Part shown: piece after piece, positions 1 to 11,454 of the stretch | Layout of the letters: each line of letters opens with the position of its first letter | Numbering within the stretch: position 1 is the stretch's first letter | Assembly (NCBI GenBank): GCA_964423615.1 | Contig: CAYRFQ010000005.1 | Span: 131,393 to 195,392, forward strand | DNA length: 64,000 bases | Source of the DNA: CAYRFQ01 sp964423615 | Lineage (GTDB): Bacteria; Planctomycetota; Planctomycetia; Gemmatales; Gemmataceae | Direction: 5' to 3' | Program-made: the position numbers and the translations under genes | The notes under the pieces: model-generated | Told to the model about the DNA's origin: nothing | Database searches by the model: none | The model's input: only the letters and a program-made list of their open reading frames with translations

Positions 1-659
1 AGGAACTTTGGAGCCAGGGCAAAGACGGTCCGCAGTATTCCTCACCCCTCGTCGTTGAGATTCAGGGAGTCCGTCAGGTCATCGATTGGAACGAAAGAGC
101 CATAGTTGGTGTGGACATCCAGTCTGGCAAAAAACTTTGGGAGGTGGCAGCCAAAGGGACTTTCCTCGACCAAAACATGCCAACCCCCGTCTTTTACAAT
201 GGACGAATTCTTCTGGGGGCTGAAAACCGAGGAATTCGTTGCCTTGTTCCTCGCAAAGTTAGCGGCACTTGGAAAGTGGATGAACCATGGCATCAGAGGA
301 AGGTCGCGCTCAACATGAGCACGGCGGTGATCAACAAAGGCGTTCTCTACGGGCTTTCCCATTACGACCGCGGACGATTCTTCTGTCTTGATCCGAAGAC
401 GGGCAATGTCCTTTGGCAAGGCCCCTTCCAGACTGGAAAGCATGTAACCCTCCTGGCTATTCCAGGCCACGTTGCGGCTCTCATCAATACCGGGGAACTC
501 CGAATTTTTGCAGCCAATCGCAAGGGGTATAAGAAGGTCGCATCGTATCGTGTCGCCCCCGGACGGACATGGGCGCCGCCGGTTTTGCTAAAGGATGGAA
601 TCTTGATCAAGGACCTCGAAACCCTGACCCTGTGGACGATCCCAGATTCGAAAGAGTGA
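1..659 (+). CDS. PQQ-like beta-propeller protein, 5' truncated by the window edge
   Basis: The reading frame is open from base 3 and runs to a TGA at 657-659, so the start lies outside the window; the GTG at 111 is only an internal codon. The visible part, about 218 residues, is made of short beta-strand repeats with the PQQ-propeller signature of a quinoprotein/BamB-like blade: 'VDIQSGKKLWEV' and 'FCLDPKTGNVLWQG', each ending in G-x-x-x-W. Planctomycetes encode many such proteins, usually exported and often of unknown substrate, and BamB-like proteins are scaffold rather than enzyme. No catalytic residues can be identified here. It faces glgX tail to tail, with about 100 bases between the two stop codons. 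The family call is firm; the specific role is unknown. Confidence 0.85.
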   Translation, partial: ELWSQGKDGPQYSSPLVVEIQGVRQVIDWNERAIVGVDIQSGKKLWEVAAKGTFLDQNMPTPVFYNGRILLGAENRGIRCLVPRKVSGTWKVDEPWHQRKVALNMSTAVINKGVLYGLSHYDRGRFFCLDPKTGNVLWQGPFQTGKHVTLLAIPGHVAALINTGELRIFAANRKGYKKVASYRVAPGRTWAPPVLLKDGILIKDLETLTLWTIPDSKE

Positions 660-761
660 CCTCTTGGCTTTGTTGATCCAGTTCGAATGGTGAATCAGTC
701 CCGGCCTTTTGGACAATGGGCCAACACCCACCTTCCAAAAGGCAAACCGAATCGGCGTCGT

Positions 762-2975
762 CTATTTTTCCGAAATCAACACAATCAACGACCGGCCACC
801 GACCATATACCGCCGATCCCATTCGAACGGAATCGCATCTTCGAACTCGACGATGTCTTTCGGCGACTCCAACGATGTATCGACGACGCGTCGCCAGAGT
901 CGTCCGCTGGGAGATCTCGGGATTCGGAACGGAACGGGTTGACGCCATGCATTGAATGCAATGTAGAAATCCTGATCGTTCCTGTCGGCCGAAGTGACAG
1001 GAGAGCCGGGCGTCTCGTCCCCGTTCCCCTTTTCGCTTCGTCTTGGTGGCGTGCCGCCAACTTCGCCTCCGTCAATTGTCAACGCCAGCGTCCGACTGCT
1101 ATAGGAGAAGTCGGGTTGGAATGGGGTGACACCGTGCCAGGTAATGTCGGGTTTGAGATTTCCCTTGGGACCGACTCCACGGAAAAACTTTCGCCGCCGC
1201 AAGGCTGGATGATTTTTCCGGAACGCAATAAGCATTTTGATGAAACGGAAGAAATCCGAGTTCGATTCCAAAAGGGACCAATCCACCCAACTGACTTCGT
1301 TGTCTTGACACCAAGCGTTGTTATTCCCTTTTTGGGTGCGAAGAAACTCATCCCCGGCAAGCAACATGGGCACGCCCTGGGCAAGTAACAGGGTCGCCAT
1401 CAAATTTTTCGCTTGACGGCGACGGAGTCGCAAAATTTGCGGATTGTTGGTTGCCCCTTCGATTCCACAATTCCAACTATTGTTATGGCTTTCCCCGTCA
1501 CGATTGCCTTCTCCGTTCGCTTCGTTGTGCTTATGGTTGTACGATACAAGGTCGTACAAAGTGAAACCGTCGTGGCATGTAATAAAGTTGATGGAATTTT
1601 TGGGAAGTCGATCGGCTGGCTCGTACAGATCGGCGCTCCCGCAGAGTCGAGTCGCAAGGGCCGACGTCATCCCGAGATCTCCGCGCCAGAACCGTCGTAC
1701 GTCATCCCGAAACTTGCCGTTCCACTCCGACCATCGTTTACCGAAAGGAAAAAAACCAAGTTGGTAAAGGCCGCCAGCGTCCCACGGTTCCGCGATAAGC
1801 TTCGTATCGGCGAGTACCCCATCCTCGACGATCATCTCCACGACTGGCGGTTCGGGGAGCACATGCCCTTGACTGTCCCGACCGAGAATGGCAGCAAGGT
1901 CGAACCGAAGCCCATCGACATGCATCTCCGCGACCCAATACCGCAAGCAAGTCAAAATCAAGTTCCGGATGATTGGGTGGTTGCAATTGACCGTGTTTCC
2001 ACAACCGGAATAGTTGAAATATTCTCCGTTAGGTCCAAGCATATAATAGAGTTGGTTATCGAGTCCACGGAACGAATACGTCCGACCTCGTTGATCACCC
2101 TCGCCGGTGTGGTTGAAGACGACATCGAGGATGACCTCGATCCCGGCATCGTGGAAGGCCTTGACCATCTCTTGGAATTCGGCAATTTGGTTGTGGCTGT
2201 TGGCCGACGCGGCGTAGGAAGCCTTTGGGGAACTGAAGTTTATGCTGTTGTACCCCCAGAAATTCCGAAGAGGTTGGCCCGTCCGAGGGTTCGTGAACGG
2301 GCAATCGTTCTCGTCGAATTCGTGAATCGGCAGGAGTTCCACTGCCGTGATACCCAGTTCCTTGAGGTAAGGTATCTTTTCGATGAGACCGCGAAATGTA
2401 CCAGCTTCCGCCTCAGCTACACCCGACTTGGGGTGACACGTAAAACCCCGGACGTGGAGTTCATAAATGATGGAATCTTCGAGTGGAACCAAAGGCGGAA
2501 CGTCTTCTTGCCAGTCGAATTCTTGTTCCACGTAGAGGCTACGGCGCAGCGTCCCACGCGGAGGCGGAACCGAGTCGACTGTCTTTTGATGTCCACTCTC
2601 CACAGCATTGTCTAGTCCCACGCCATTGTCGGGTTCGACGCCCCAGACTTCTCCATCGGAAATGGCTCGGGCTGCCGGATCGATCAACACGAGTCTTTTG
2701 TCAAATCGGTGGAACTGTGTCTTCGGGCCGTCTACACGCCAACCATAACGAAACACATCCGGCAACCCGTGGACATGGATATGCCAGTGGTCGCCTGTTC
2801 TATGGAGGAAGTGGTCAAGATCAATCTCCGCCAACGGAGTGGAGTCCTCGACGGGATAAATCACGAGCTGAACGTTGGTCCCGTGGCGACACAACAGAGC
2901 AAAGTTGACTCCTTGCCCTTGAGGAGAAGCCCCCAACGGCAAGGAGTGTCCACGGCTAGTCTTGATCGTGTGCAT
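762..2975 (-). CDS. glgX: Glycogen debranching enzyme GlgX (isoamylase type, GH13)
   Basis: 737 residues, close to the usual length of bacterial GlgX. It hydrolyses alpha-1,6 branch points of glycogen limit dextrins in the cytoplasm. An N-terminal CBM48-like beta domain (about residues 10-110) precedes the GH13 barrel. Visible GH13 regions are 'DVVFNHTGEG' (region I), 'GLRFDLA' with the nucleophile Asp (region II), 'IAEPWDAGG' with the acid/base Glu (region III) and 'NFITCHDGFTL' (region IV). The ATG at 2975 is the first start in the frame and gives a complete N-terminus, though no clear Shine-Dalgarno sequence precedes it. Near the C-terminus (about residues 635-665, bases 980-1075) there is a polar low-complexity insertion rich in G, P, D and E, absent from textbook GlgX. 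No other glycogen gene is adjacent. The function call is secure. Confidence 0.95.
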   Translation of the reverse strand: MHTIKTSRGHSLPLGASPQGQGVNFALLCRHGTNVQLVIYPVEDSTPLAEIDLDHFLHRTGDHWHIHVHGLPDVFRYGWRVDGPKTQFHRFDKRLVLIDPAARAISDGEVWGVEPDNGVGLDNAVESGHQKTVDSVPPPRGTLRRSLYVEQEFDWQEDVPPLVPLEDSIIYELHVRGFTCHPKSGVAEAEAGTFRGLIEKIPYLKELGITAVELLPIHEFDENDCPFTNPRTGQPLRNFWGYNSINFSSPKASYAASANSHNQIAEFQEMVKAFHDAGIEVILDVVFNHTGEGDQRGRTYSFRGLDNQLYYMLGPNGEYFNYSGCGNTVNCNHPIIRNLILTCLRYWVAEMHVDGLRFDLAAILGRDSQGHVLPEPPVVEMIVEDGVLADTKLIAEPWDAGGLYQLGFFPFGKRWSEWNGKFRDDVRRFWRGDLGMTSALATRLCGSADLYEPADRLPKNSINFITCHDGFTLYDLVSYNHKHNEANGEGNRDGESHNNSWNCGIEGATNNPQILRLRRRQAKNLMATLLLAQGVPMLLAGDEFLRTQKGNNNAWCQDNEVSWVDWSLLESNSDFFRFIKMLIAFRKNHPALRRRKFFRGVGPKGNLKPDITWHGVTPFQPDFSYSSRTLALTIDGGEVGGTPPRRSEKGNGDETPGSPVTSADRNDQDFYIAFNAWRQPVPFRIPRSPSGRLWRRVVDTSLESPKDIVEFEDAIPFEWDRRYMVGGRSLIVLISEK

Positions 2976-3986
2976 TACAACAAAATCTACTAAGGATGTC
3001 TTGTGTCGATTGGAATCTTGGCTACACTACACTGTGTAACATAGTTTAGGCAGGTAGGATATCTTGGTGAATCATTCTGCTCAGCTTGTTTGCCAGAGCA
3101 AGTCTTTACCACAGTTGTTCAAAAATCACAAAGTTTTTGGAAAAAAACGTTTCCCTTCTCCGCAAAGAATGTTAAAGATGAGTTGAACAAGATCGATCAC
3201 CTTTCTCTCATTAATGCGGACCTCCTCATTTGAGTTCACAATTTAAAGTCACGGCATTCCAAACTCCAACCACTTTACCCCAACAACCAACTTCTCCGCC
3301 CAATTTAAGAAAACTCAAGAGCGATGTCTTCCAGGAAAGTGTTCGAACGTATTCGTTGGTTTTGTGGATGCAAGTTGATCAGTGATGAATGCTCTTGCGG
3401 TCAAGTGACAATAATAAGACAGCTCCTTCCCCCATCACCTGCTACGGTGGAAGGATCCAGACTGGGAGGAAGTCGTTTCTCCTAATGCAGAGAACCGACG
3501 TTTCTCAACAAGGCAGGTTAGGACTCGTATACTCCGAGTCACAGGAACTCGCTCCGATTGCTTGCAAGAGAGTTCCATATCGCCCCTCGCCTGCTGGGGT
3601 CCGTCCGTGAAAAATCGGCACGCAGCTACGTGAACTCCTCATTCTTCTCGCAGTGGGAGTTTCTTTGGCTCGTGCCGAATGCTCGTTGAGTCCTTCGAGC
3701 TTCGACTCGCACTCAAGCTCATGCCCGAGGAACTCGAATGAAAGATCGGAGACGACCTCGCGGAGCGGGGTCTTCCTGGACGTAAATTGATCCGGGAATC
3801 ACAAACAATCCAGCATTCTCGTTTGCGAAAACGAACATCGCTTCTTTGGTAGGAAGCTCTTTCGCGATTGTTCTGCAATCGCTCCCGAACTTGTTGTACG
3901 TTTTTCTGGAATTTTGTCAGGCTCGACAAATCTTTCCGGTACAACCATTATTTTAGTCATCCCATTGTTTCTGGGGAGGTACACTC
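2976..3986. other. 1-kb intergenic region between divergent glgX and rho, with small hairpins
   Basis: No convincing protein gene is seen. The first part (about 3000-3250) is AT-rich and probably holds promoters for both flanking genes. Short perfect hairpins occur at 3522-3540 (6-bp stem GACTCG/CGAGTC) and 3544-3576 (7-bp stem GGAACTC/GAGTTCC). The region could therefore contain a small structured RNA or the rho leader, but no known RNA family was recognised. Confidence 0.5.
3973..3979 (+). promoter_or_regulatory. Strong ribosome binding site of rho
   Basis: GGGGAGG sits seven bases before the ATG at 3987 and fixes the start of rho. Confidence 0.8.
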
Positions 3987-5336
<1,350 letters not shown>

Positions 5337-5355
5337 GTTCCCACCTAGACACATG

Positions 5356-5405
5356 AACGAGAACAAGAGCTTTTGGCGCTTCCAAGAGAGTCTGTTCTCG
5401 TTTGG
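5356..5405 (+). terminator. Hairpin terminator downstream of rho
   Basis: A perfect 10-bp outer stem (AACGAGAACA at 5356-5365 with TGTTCTCGTT at 5393-5402) encloses a second paired segment (CTTTTGG with CCAAGAG). It lies 20 bases after the rho stop and ends in a short T run. Confidence 0.65.
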
Positions 5406-5944
5406 ACCGAATCGCCCAAGCCTCCGACGCTCACTTGTCGTTCGGTGTTACCCACTGCCCACATTAGGGACGTGCGGAAAAGCCACACTCGCGACAAGTG
5501 TACCTGCTAATCCAAGGGCCATCCATTTCGCTCCGACAATGTAAACATCTTGGTTGGATGATCGCTGAAAACACAATTCCAGGAACTGTGGCCGCAATAA
5601 CGAGTTATCCTCCGACGATACCCAGACCAACGAATGAGAACACATCCCAATGAATATCTGAGAACTCAGGGCCGATAAGTTGTCTCCAGATGTCCCAAAA
5701 CAACTAAAGTGTAGCGCGAGGGCTTGGTGCACAATGAGACCAAACGAATAATAAGCACAAGTGGAAGTTGGCCGAGTTCAGAAAGAGACCAATCCAGCGG
5801 ATGCAGATGGTGATTCATGCGATTGTCCTCCGCAGATTCATTCCGACTTCAGTGTATCTCGATCAACAACGGAAGACACCTCTCCTGGAGAATCGGATCT
5901 CCGATCTTGACCACAGCTGGAACTAACAGGTGGAGCAACGAACC
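5406..5944. other. Intergenic region with no supported gene
   Basis: About 540 bases between the rho terminator and the next gene. Short open frames here lack ribosome binding sites and recognisable protein motifs. Nothing else was identified. Confidence 0.5.
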
Positions 5945-6658
5945 ATGACAAAACTCGAATGGGATCGGTCTTCGAACGTCGAACAAATGGTGACCTACTT
6001 GCGGTCCCTCGACCCGTCACGAATCTCGAGTCGACAAATTCGACTCTGGTGTGTGCAAGTGTTGCATGAGCTGTTTAAGGTTGCCAACTTCCCGGAGTTG
6101 AAACCACTGCGTGCCATTCTCGACAAGTTCGACCACGCCGCTACTTTCTCGGAATACAATCCAACGAAACTTCTCGAACTGCTCGACTCGTTGGAACCAC
6201 TGAGGGGGGTGCACCATAAACTCAAAGGACGGGCCAAGTGGCTTTGGCGAGTAATGATCTGTGGCCTGGGAGAGCCTTTGGAACCTGACGTTGTGGAGGA
6301 CATCACGCAAGCTGCGTATTATGTCGTTGGAGCAAAACCGATCCGAAACGCAACTCATCTTCACTGGAACAAACCCGGAATGCTCATCCGCCATAAAATG
6401 GCCGAACTCCTCAGGGAAATCGTCGGCAATCCGTTCGAATGGATTGATTTCAATCCGAGGTGGCGCGAGTGGAACAACAGCACCATCCCCAATTTGGCCC
6501 ACAAGATTCTCGAATCCAAGTCTTTCGACCAGATGCCCATACTCGCTGATGCCTTCGAAGAGGCTGGTTGTGACGATCGAACGATCCTCGATCACTGCAG
6601 GAGTTCCAAGTCACACATCCGGGGTTGTTGGGTGCTCGACCTGGCTCGGAATGCGTAA
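5945..6658 (+). CDS. Planctomycete-type hypothetical protein ('MTEAEWL' family)
   Basis: 237 residues from the ATG at 5945, which is preceded by a GGTGGAG about ten bases upstream; an in-frame GTG lies 15 bases earlier. I recognise the family from other Gemmata-like genomes, where it is heavily amplified. It has an N-terminal 'MTxxEW' block followed by a 'R(K/Q)(L/I)RL' helix. The C-terminal block matches 'QMPILADAFEEAGCDD', then 'ILDHCR', then 'HIRGCWVLDL'. The protein appears alpha-helical and cytoplasmic, with no signal peptide or membrane span. No biochemical function is established. It stands alone between two long intergenic stretches, so context says nothing about its role. Confidence 0.75.
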   Translation: MTKLEWDRSSNVEQMVTYLRSLDPSRISSRQIRLWCVQVLHELFKVANFPELKPLRAILDKFDHAATFSEYNPTKLLELLDSLEPLRGVHHKLKGRAKWLWRVMICGLGEPLEPDVVEDITQAAYYVVGAKPIRNATHLHWNKPGMLIRHKMAELLREIVGNPFEWIDFNPRWREWNNSTIPNLAHKILESKSFDQMPILADAFEEAGCDDRTILDHCRSSKSHIRGCWVLDLARNA

Positions 6659-7416
6659 GGAGAAGCGCTCGACAGCGTTTGAAAGCTTTGGTCGTGGGTT
6701 CACAGTTTGGCTCTCGAGCCTCACTGGCCGTCGATTCTCCTTTCTTCGGCTAACACAATTTCAGAAGAGTTTCCGCGTTTACTTGTGTCTCGCCTATTCG
6801 TAAATTACAATTTTTCCATAAAACTATTTCTGTTGACGTCTGTTTGCTCCCCGCACGAACATCATTACAGATGGGTCGGCAACCCCCCTCGTAAGTATTA
6901 TCTGCCAACCCGGAAACGACCTGGGAAAATCTCCTGGTGAAACAGGGTAAGGACCAGACAACCCATTACGGAGCTAGCGATGCAGAGAGAGGCTACTATT
7001 ACTCGCTCCATCTCCTGTTATGGGCGTGGTTTTCAGTGGTAAGCTTATTACCAACAGTTACCCCGAGGGGAATGAAACTGGAACCGCCCACATGACTATT
7101 CAATCGCCCAAGCTGGACGTTAGAGCGTTTCACGCTTGAATTGAGTACAGGGTTTTCGTTTTCAAAGTCCTTCTCCCCTCATAGGAGAAGGACCCAAACC
7201 CGAGCGAAGCGGGAATCATAGCTAGGGAAGCGGGAAACGCAGCGGTTGAGGGGTTCTAGGCCTGAGGCGTCTGGGAACTACGCACTGGACCCAACACAAG
7301 CGTGAAACGCTCTAGTTGCGACGACCAGAAAACAATGAGTGAACTCGCTTTCTTCACTCCGAAGCCCATTTGATGCCTCCAAAGGACTCTCCGACGTCGG
7401 AGGGTAGGAATCTCCC
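6659..7416. other. Intergenic region carrying an inverted-repeat element
   Basis: 758 bases without a convincing gene. The main content is the 194-bp element at 7121-7314, described separately. The remainder up to the kinase start at 7417 shows no recognisable feature. Confidence 0.55.
7121..7314. repeat. Short element bounded by 18-bp perfect inverted repeats
   Basis: TAGAGCGTTTCACGCTTG at 7121-7138 is the exact reverse complement of 7297-7314. The 158 bases between the arms are non-coding and partly direct-repetitive (GAAGCGGGAA appears twice). The arm resembles one arm of the inverted repeat at 51143-51236, reading outward-in CTAGAGCG(G)TTT(C)ACGnTTG. This points to a dispersed, MITE-like or REP-like family rather than a single hairpin. 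No target-site duplication was established. Confidence 0.7.
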
Positions 7417-10400
7417 ATGAGTTCGGAACCCTTTCGGCAATCCGATTTTCCTGATCAAGAGCGTAGCGAGTCCGCTCCCAAGGAATCTACGGACATTCGT
7501 CAAGCCGAAGAGGAGTGCCCACCCACGGACGAGTTGAGCCAATCAAAGAGAATCAAAGGCAAACCAACCCATCCGGATACACCGTTATCCGAATCGCCAT
7601 CATCGACTTGCTCGGAGACAACAGTGTCCCTGACCGACACTCCGACGCCAATGTCTCCAATTCAAGGAGGAACTTCCTGGAGGTCTCAAGAAAACGATCC
7701 TCCCGAAGGTCGGCCTATTCAAGACAAGCACTCCCCGGAGGCCCAACGCACCGCTCAGAAATCCTCGTACTTGCGGCATTGGTGGCAGATCCTTCCCCTT
7801 GGTTTGTCGTTCTGTCTTGTGTGCGTAAGCCATCCAGTCCTTTGGCACTCGCAGGGTACGACATTGTGGTTCCCTCCAATTGGCATCGGATTTGCCCTGG
7901 TGGCTTGGTGTGGGAATCGCACTATCGCGGTGATCCTACTAGGAGTCTTCACCGCGCGTCTGCTGGCGGGTTTTGTCCACGGGACGAATCCCTTCGAGGA
8001 CCCTATTCCCCTCTGGCTGGACCTGTCTGTGCTGGGGGTCGAATTGTTCGGTGGTTGGTGGGTCTACCGTCGTTTTGGTGGTAGTGCTCTCCGCGTCAGG
8101 GAGCCGCGTTCGGCCACCTTCTTCTTGTTGATCATTCCAATCAGCACAGTCGCTTTCGGATCGGCCCTCCAGACTGCGGTCATCAACCCCTCCGACTTCT
8201 TCGATTCATTTGCATACCAATGGCTCGGCAAGGCCGTGGGCATTATGGCTCTCACGCCAACCCTACTGGTATTTGGCACACCGATGTTACTGCACTACCG
8301 GTGGCTTTGCGGAAATGCCTCTGCTGATTTAGCCCCGACGGACGTTTCCTCATTCGGTGGACCAGCCGAAGCAACGAGTCCACCGAAACCTACTTCCACC
8401 CGCTATCCAGACGACCCCTTGGGCCTCACGACGACGATCCACACTGCAAAGTTGGTTGATTGGCTGGAAACAATAGGCCTGGCCATCTTTACAAGCATCA
8501 TCACATGTGTGCTTTCGTGGGAACCTTCCCTAACTCAGGGAAGCGGATGGCGTTATTGGGTGGTCATGTTGTTGTTAATCGTTTGGGCTAGCGTCCGGCA
8601 AGGATTACGCGGCGCAGTGACCGCAAGTCTGACAACTGCCGTTGTCTCCTGGTTCGTTGTAGGCCAAGTAAACCCTGATGCCCTCTGGGTTCGATCATTC
8701 CAAACCAACTTACTTGCCCTATGCAGCACTGGGCTGTTGATTGGGGCCTCATCGGGTTGGCTCCGAGCGAGCGAACAGCGTTACCGCACGTTCGTCAGCC
8801 GCATTCCGGTGATGCTGTACAGCGCGAGGATTCACCAACCCGGACAGTTCGTTCGGCTCCGCGGTAACCGCCAAATTCCCAACGTTCAAATTGTGTTGGT
8901 CAGTTCGGCAGCCAACTCGATCTTCGGATGCCCTCCGGACGCTCTCCTCGGAGCGTATTCCAATTGGCTCGAGCGTGTCCATCCCGAAGATCGAGAATTG
9001 CTCATCGCCGCTTGGACTCAAATCACTCAAGCCGTCCAGCCCCAACGAAGCGATCGGACTCCTGCCCCCTCTGGAGGTCGTACTTCCGTCACCTGCGAGT
9101 ACAGATTAAATCCCGAGTTCATCGACAGTCTAAGCGAGACACCTCCCATGCCGAAGGTAGCAGGGTCGAACGTACGCCCGGACTCGGGGCAACCGGCCGA
9201 ACGCTGGGTCCGCGACACGCTCGCCCCGAGCTTCGCTACTGACGGAAGTCTCACCGGTTGGGAAGGCGTCGTTGAGGACATCTCACCCCAGCGAGTCCTC
9301 GCACAAGACTTATCGCGAACAACAACGATGCTCCATACGTTGGTCGCCAACCTACCTGCTGGAGTTGTCTTCGTCCAGGGGCACACCGGCCAACCCACGT
9401 TGGTCAACCCACGAGCCCGGCACCTGCTAGGCCAACGAGAAAACCCCTCAGCTGGTGTCGCTCATTTTCCCATGGTCTACCGATTACACAAGCCCGACGG
9501 GACGCTGTATCCTTGGCAAGAACTTCCGGTCTATCAGGCCCTGAAAACAGGCGTGGCCACCATGCGTGACGACATCGTCATCCACCGTCCGGATGGGCGT
9601 TACGTGCCGTTGGTCACCTGGGCTGCTCCGGTCGACCTCGGAGGGCCCGACCGCAGTGTGCCAGAATCTCAGTCTCCCGGTAATGGTCGTTCGCAAAGTT
9701 CCATGATGGCCGACGGTGCAGTTTGGGTGTTCGAAGATCTCACTTCGCTCCAACAAGCCGAAGCTGCCCGTATCGACTCCGAAATTCGAATTCGCACCAT
9801 CATTGAAACCATGGCTGAGGGGCTGATTATCCAAAATAACCAAGGAGCCGTTCTTGAGTGCAACGCCGCCGCTTGTGCGATTTTGGGCAAGCCGGAAAAA
9901 GAATTGGTCGGCCAACCATCCCTCGGCGCCCTGGGCGCGTGCCTGCGAGAAGACGGAAGTCTGTTCCCCTTTCACGAACAACCAGACGCGATTTGCGCGA
10001 AGACGAGGGAACCCGTCCGAGGTGTCGTGATAGGAGTGACGCAAAACCACGCGTCCCAAACACATTTTGGCTCTGTGCTCGATTGCACAGACTCTTTGCC
10101 GACGGAAATGCGCTGGCTCCTTGTCAACTGCGTACCACTGACTTTGGGCCAACCAGGACATCCTGGTTTCACCGTGCGAATCATCACGACGTTTGTGGAC
10201 ATTACCGAACAAAGAGAAATTCTCCGGAACTTAACAGTTTCCGAAGAAAGGTATCGGATACTGGTCGAAACTTTACCGTTAGTGGTGCTCCAACTCGATG
10301 ACCAATTTCGTGTTCACTACGGCAACCCAAGAGCCTGGGAAATCCTCGGACCGCGAGAGTCAACAACGTACCAAGTATCGAACAATCAAGAGAACTCCAG

Positions 10401-11376
10401 ACGTTTTCTGGACCACCTGAACGGAGACGACCGTTCCCGAGTCGAAACGTGGCTCCGAGGAATTTTCGAGGAGAAAAAGTTCCAAGGCGATTGCGAGTTT
10501 GGCATTCGAGACCAAGTCGGCGAAGTTCGGAGTTGTTACGCCGTTGCTTATCCCGCTCCCCACGATGTCGATCGTTCCCGTCCGGGGGAGATCGCCCGGT
10601 TTTGTACTCTCGTCATGGTAGACAAGACACTCGAAAGGCATCTGGAACAAGAAATCCGGCGAGTCCAGAAATTGGAGGTGGTCGGCCGTCTCGTGGGAGG
10701 GATCGTTCACGACTTCAACAATTTGTTGACGCCGATCGTGGCATTGTCCCAAATGGCACAACAAAGACAGCCCGAGGATCCAAACATCCAAGAAGACCTG
10801 CAAACGATCGAAGCCGCGGGAAAACAGGCGACTCAGTTGGCAGCCCAGTTGTTGGCGTTTATCCGAAATCGGAAAACTAACGCACCCCCTGTGGCGAACT
10901 CGGTCTCGGTCCAGGAAATCGTCACACGCACACTCGGACTGCTCCGGGGAACCCTACCCCACGACATTACTGTAAAACTTGTTCTCTCCTCGAAGGATGA
11001 TCGGGTCCTGGCGGACAGCGGACAGCTCCAACAAATTCTTGTCAATCTGTGCCTAAATGCGCGAGATGCCATGCCGAGAGGTGGTCAGCTAACCGTCCGG
11101 ACCGAAATTTCCGACCATCCGCCAGACAATTCTGTCGAAGGGGAGGAACCCTCGTCAGGAGTTCGTATTTCTATACAAGACAATGGGGAGGGGATACCCT
11201 TGGAAGTTCAAGGAAAGATCTTCGACCCGTTCTTTTCGACGAAAGAGCAAGGAACAGGTTTGGGCCTCGCTGTGGTGGCCCAACTCGTTGAAAATTTTCG
11301 CGGACACATTTCTGTCCAAAGTCAGCCCGGTACTGGAACTTGTGTTGACATCTGGTTGCCTCGGTCTTCGGAATAA
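7417..11376 (+). CDS. MASE1-type membrane sensor histidine kinase with four PAS domains
   Basis: 1319 residues. Residues 1-120 are Ser/Pro/Glu-rich and probably disordered. Residues about 122-450 hold many hydrophobic helices with MASE1-like sequence ('WFPPIGIGFALVAW', 'GVFTARLLAG'), an integral membrane sensor domain. PAS-like regions follow at about 455-620, 635-780, 788-930 and 938-1075. The kinase core has its phosphoacceptor in 'GGIVHDFNNLL' (His1098). The ATPase domain has the N box 'LVNLCLNARDAM', 'DNGEGIP', 'FDPFFSTK' and 'GTGLGLAVV', all intact. No receiver domain is fused. The cognate regulator is not adjacent: the next gene is a convergent sigma factor. The ligand is unknown. The class call is secure and the membrane topology is inferred. 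Confidence 0.93.
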   Translation: MSSEPFRQSDFPDQERSESAPKESTDIRQAEEECPPTDELSQSKRIKGKPTHPDTPLSESPSSTCSETTVSLTDTPTPMSPIQGGTSWRSQENDPPEGRPIQDKHSPEAQRTAQKSSYLRHWWQILPLGLSFCLVCVSHPVLWHSQGTTLWFPPIGIGFALVAWCGNRTIAVILLGVFTARLLAGFVHGTNPFEDPIPLWLDLSVLGVELFGGWWVYRRFGGSALRVREPRSATFFLLIIPISTVAFGSALQTAVINPSDFFDSFAYQWLGKAVGIMALTPTLLVFGTPMLLHYRWLCGNASADLAPTDVSSFGGPAEATSPPKPTSTRYPDDPLGLTTTIHTAKLVDWLETIGLAIFTSIITCVLSWEPSLTQGSGWRYWVVMLLLIVWASVRQGLRGAVTASLTTAVVSWFVVGQVNPDALWVRSFQTNLLALCSTGLLIGASSGWLRASEQRYRTFVSRIPVMLYSARIHQPGQFVRLRGNRQIPNVQIVLVSSAANSIFGCPPDALLGAYSNWLERVHPEDRELLIAAWTQITQAVQPQRSDRTPAPSGGRTSVTCEYRLNPEFIDSLSETPPMPKVAGSNVRPDSGQPAERWVRDTLAPSFATDGSLTGWEGVVEDISPQRVLAQDLSRTTTMLHTLVANLPAGVVFVQGHTGQPTLVNPRARHLLGQRENPSAGVAHFPMVYRLHKPDGTLYPWQELPVYQALKTGVATMRDDIVIHRPDGRYVPLVTWAAPVDLGGPDRSVPESQSPGNGRSQSSMMADGAVWVFEDLTSLQQAEAARIDSEIRIRTIIETMAEGLIIQNNQGAVLECNAAACAILGKPEKELVGQPSLGALGACLREDGSLFPFHEQPDAICAKTREPVRGVVIGVTQNHASQTHFGSVLDCTDSLPTEMRWLLVNCVPLTLGQPGHPGFTVRIITTFVDITEQREILRNLTVSEERYRILVETLPLVVLQLDDQFRVHYGNPRAWEILGPRESTTYQVSNNQENSRRFLDHLNGDDRSRVETWLRGIFEEKKFQGDCEFGIRDQVGEVRSCYAVAYPAPHDVDRSRPGEIARFCTLVMVDKTLERHLEQEIRRVQKLEVVGRLVGGIVHDFNNLLTPIVALSQMAQQRQPEDPNIQEDLQTIEAAGKQATQLAAQLLAFIRNRKTNAPPVANSVSVQEIVTRTLGLLRGTLPHDITVKLVLSSKDDRVLADSGQLQQILVNLCLNARDAMPRGGQLTVRTEISDHPPDNSVEGEEPSSGVRISIQDNGEGIPLEVQGKIFDPFFSTKEQGTGLGLAVVAQLVENFRGHISVQSQPGTGTCVDIWLPRSSE

Positions 11377-11382
11377 GTCGGC

Positions 11383-11413
11383 TCTCCTGACGATAAAGTG
11401 TCTTGTTAGGAGA
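11383..11413. terminator. Hairpin between convergent genes
   Basis: TCTCCTGAC at 11383-11391 pairs with GTTAGGAGA at 11405-11413 (one G-U). It lies seven bases after the kinase stop and 42 bases beyond the stop of the opposing sigma gene. There is no T run, so it is only a possible bidirectional terminator. Confidence 0.35.
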
Positions 11414-11454
11414 ATCCAATTCGAGATACACGGCTTGCCGAGGACACGAACGAC

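Noticed and set aside
1413..2615. 400-codon open frame antisense to glgX
   Set aside because: Mirror of a strongly conserved gene; its product has no recognisable motif.
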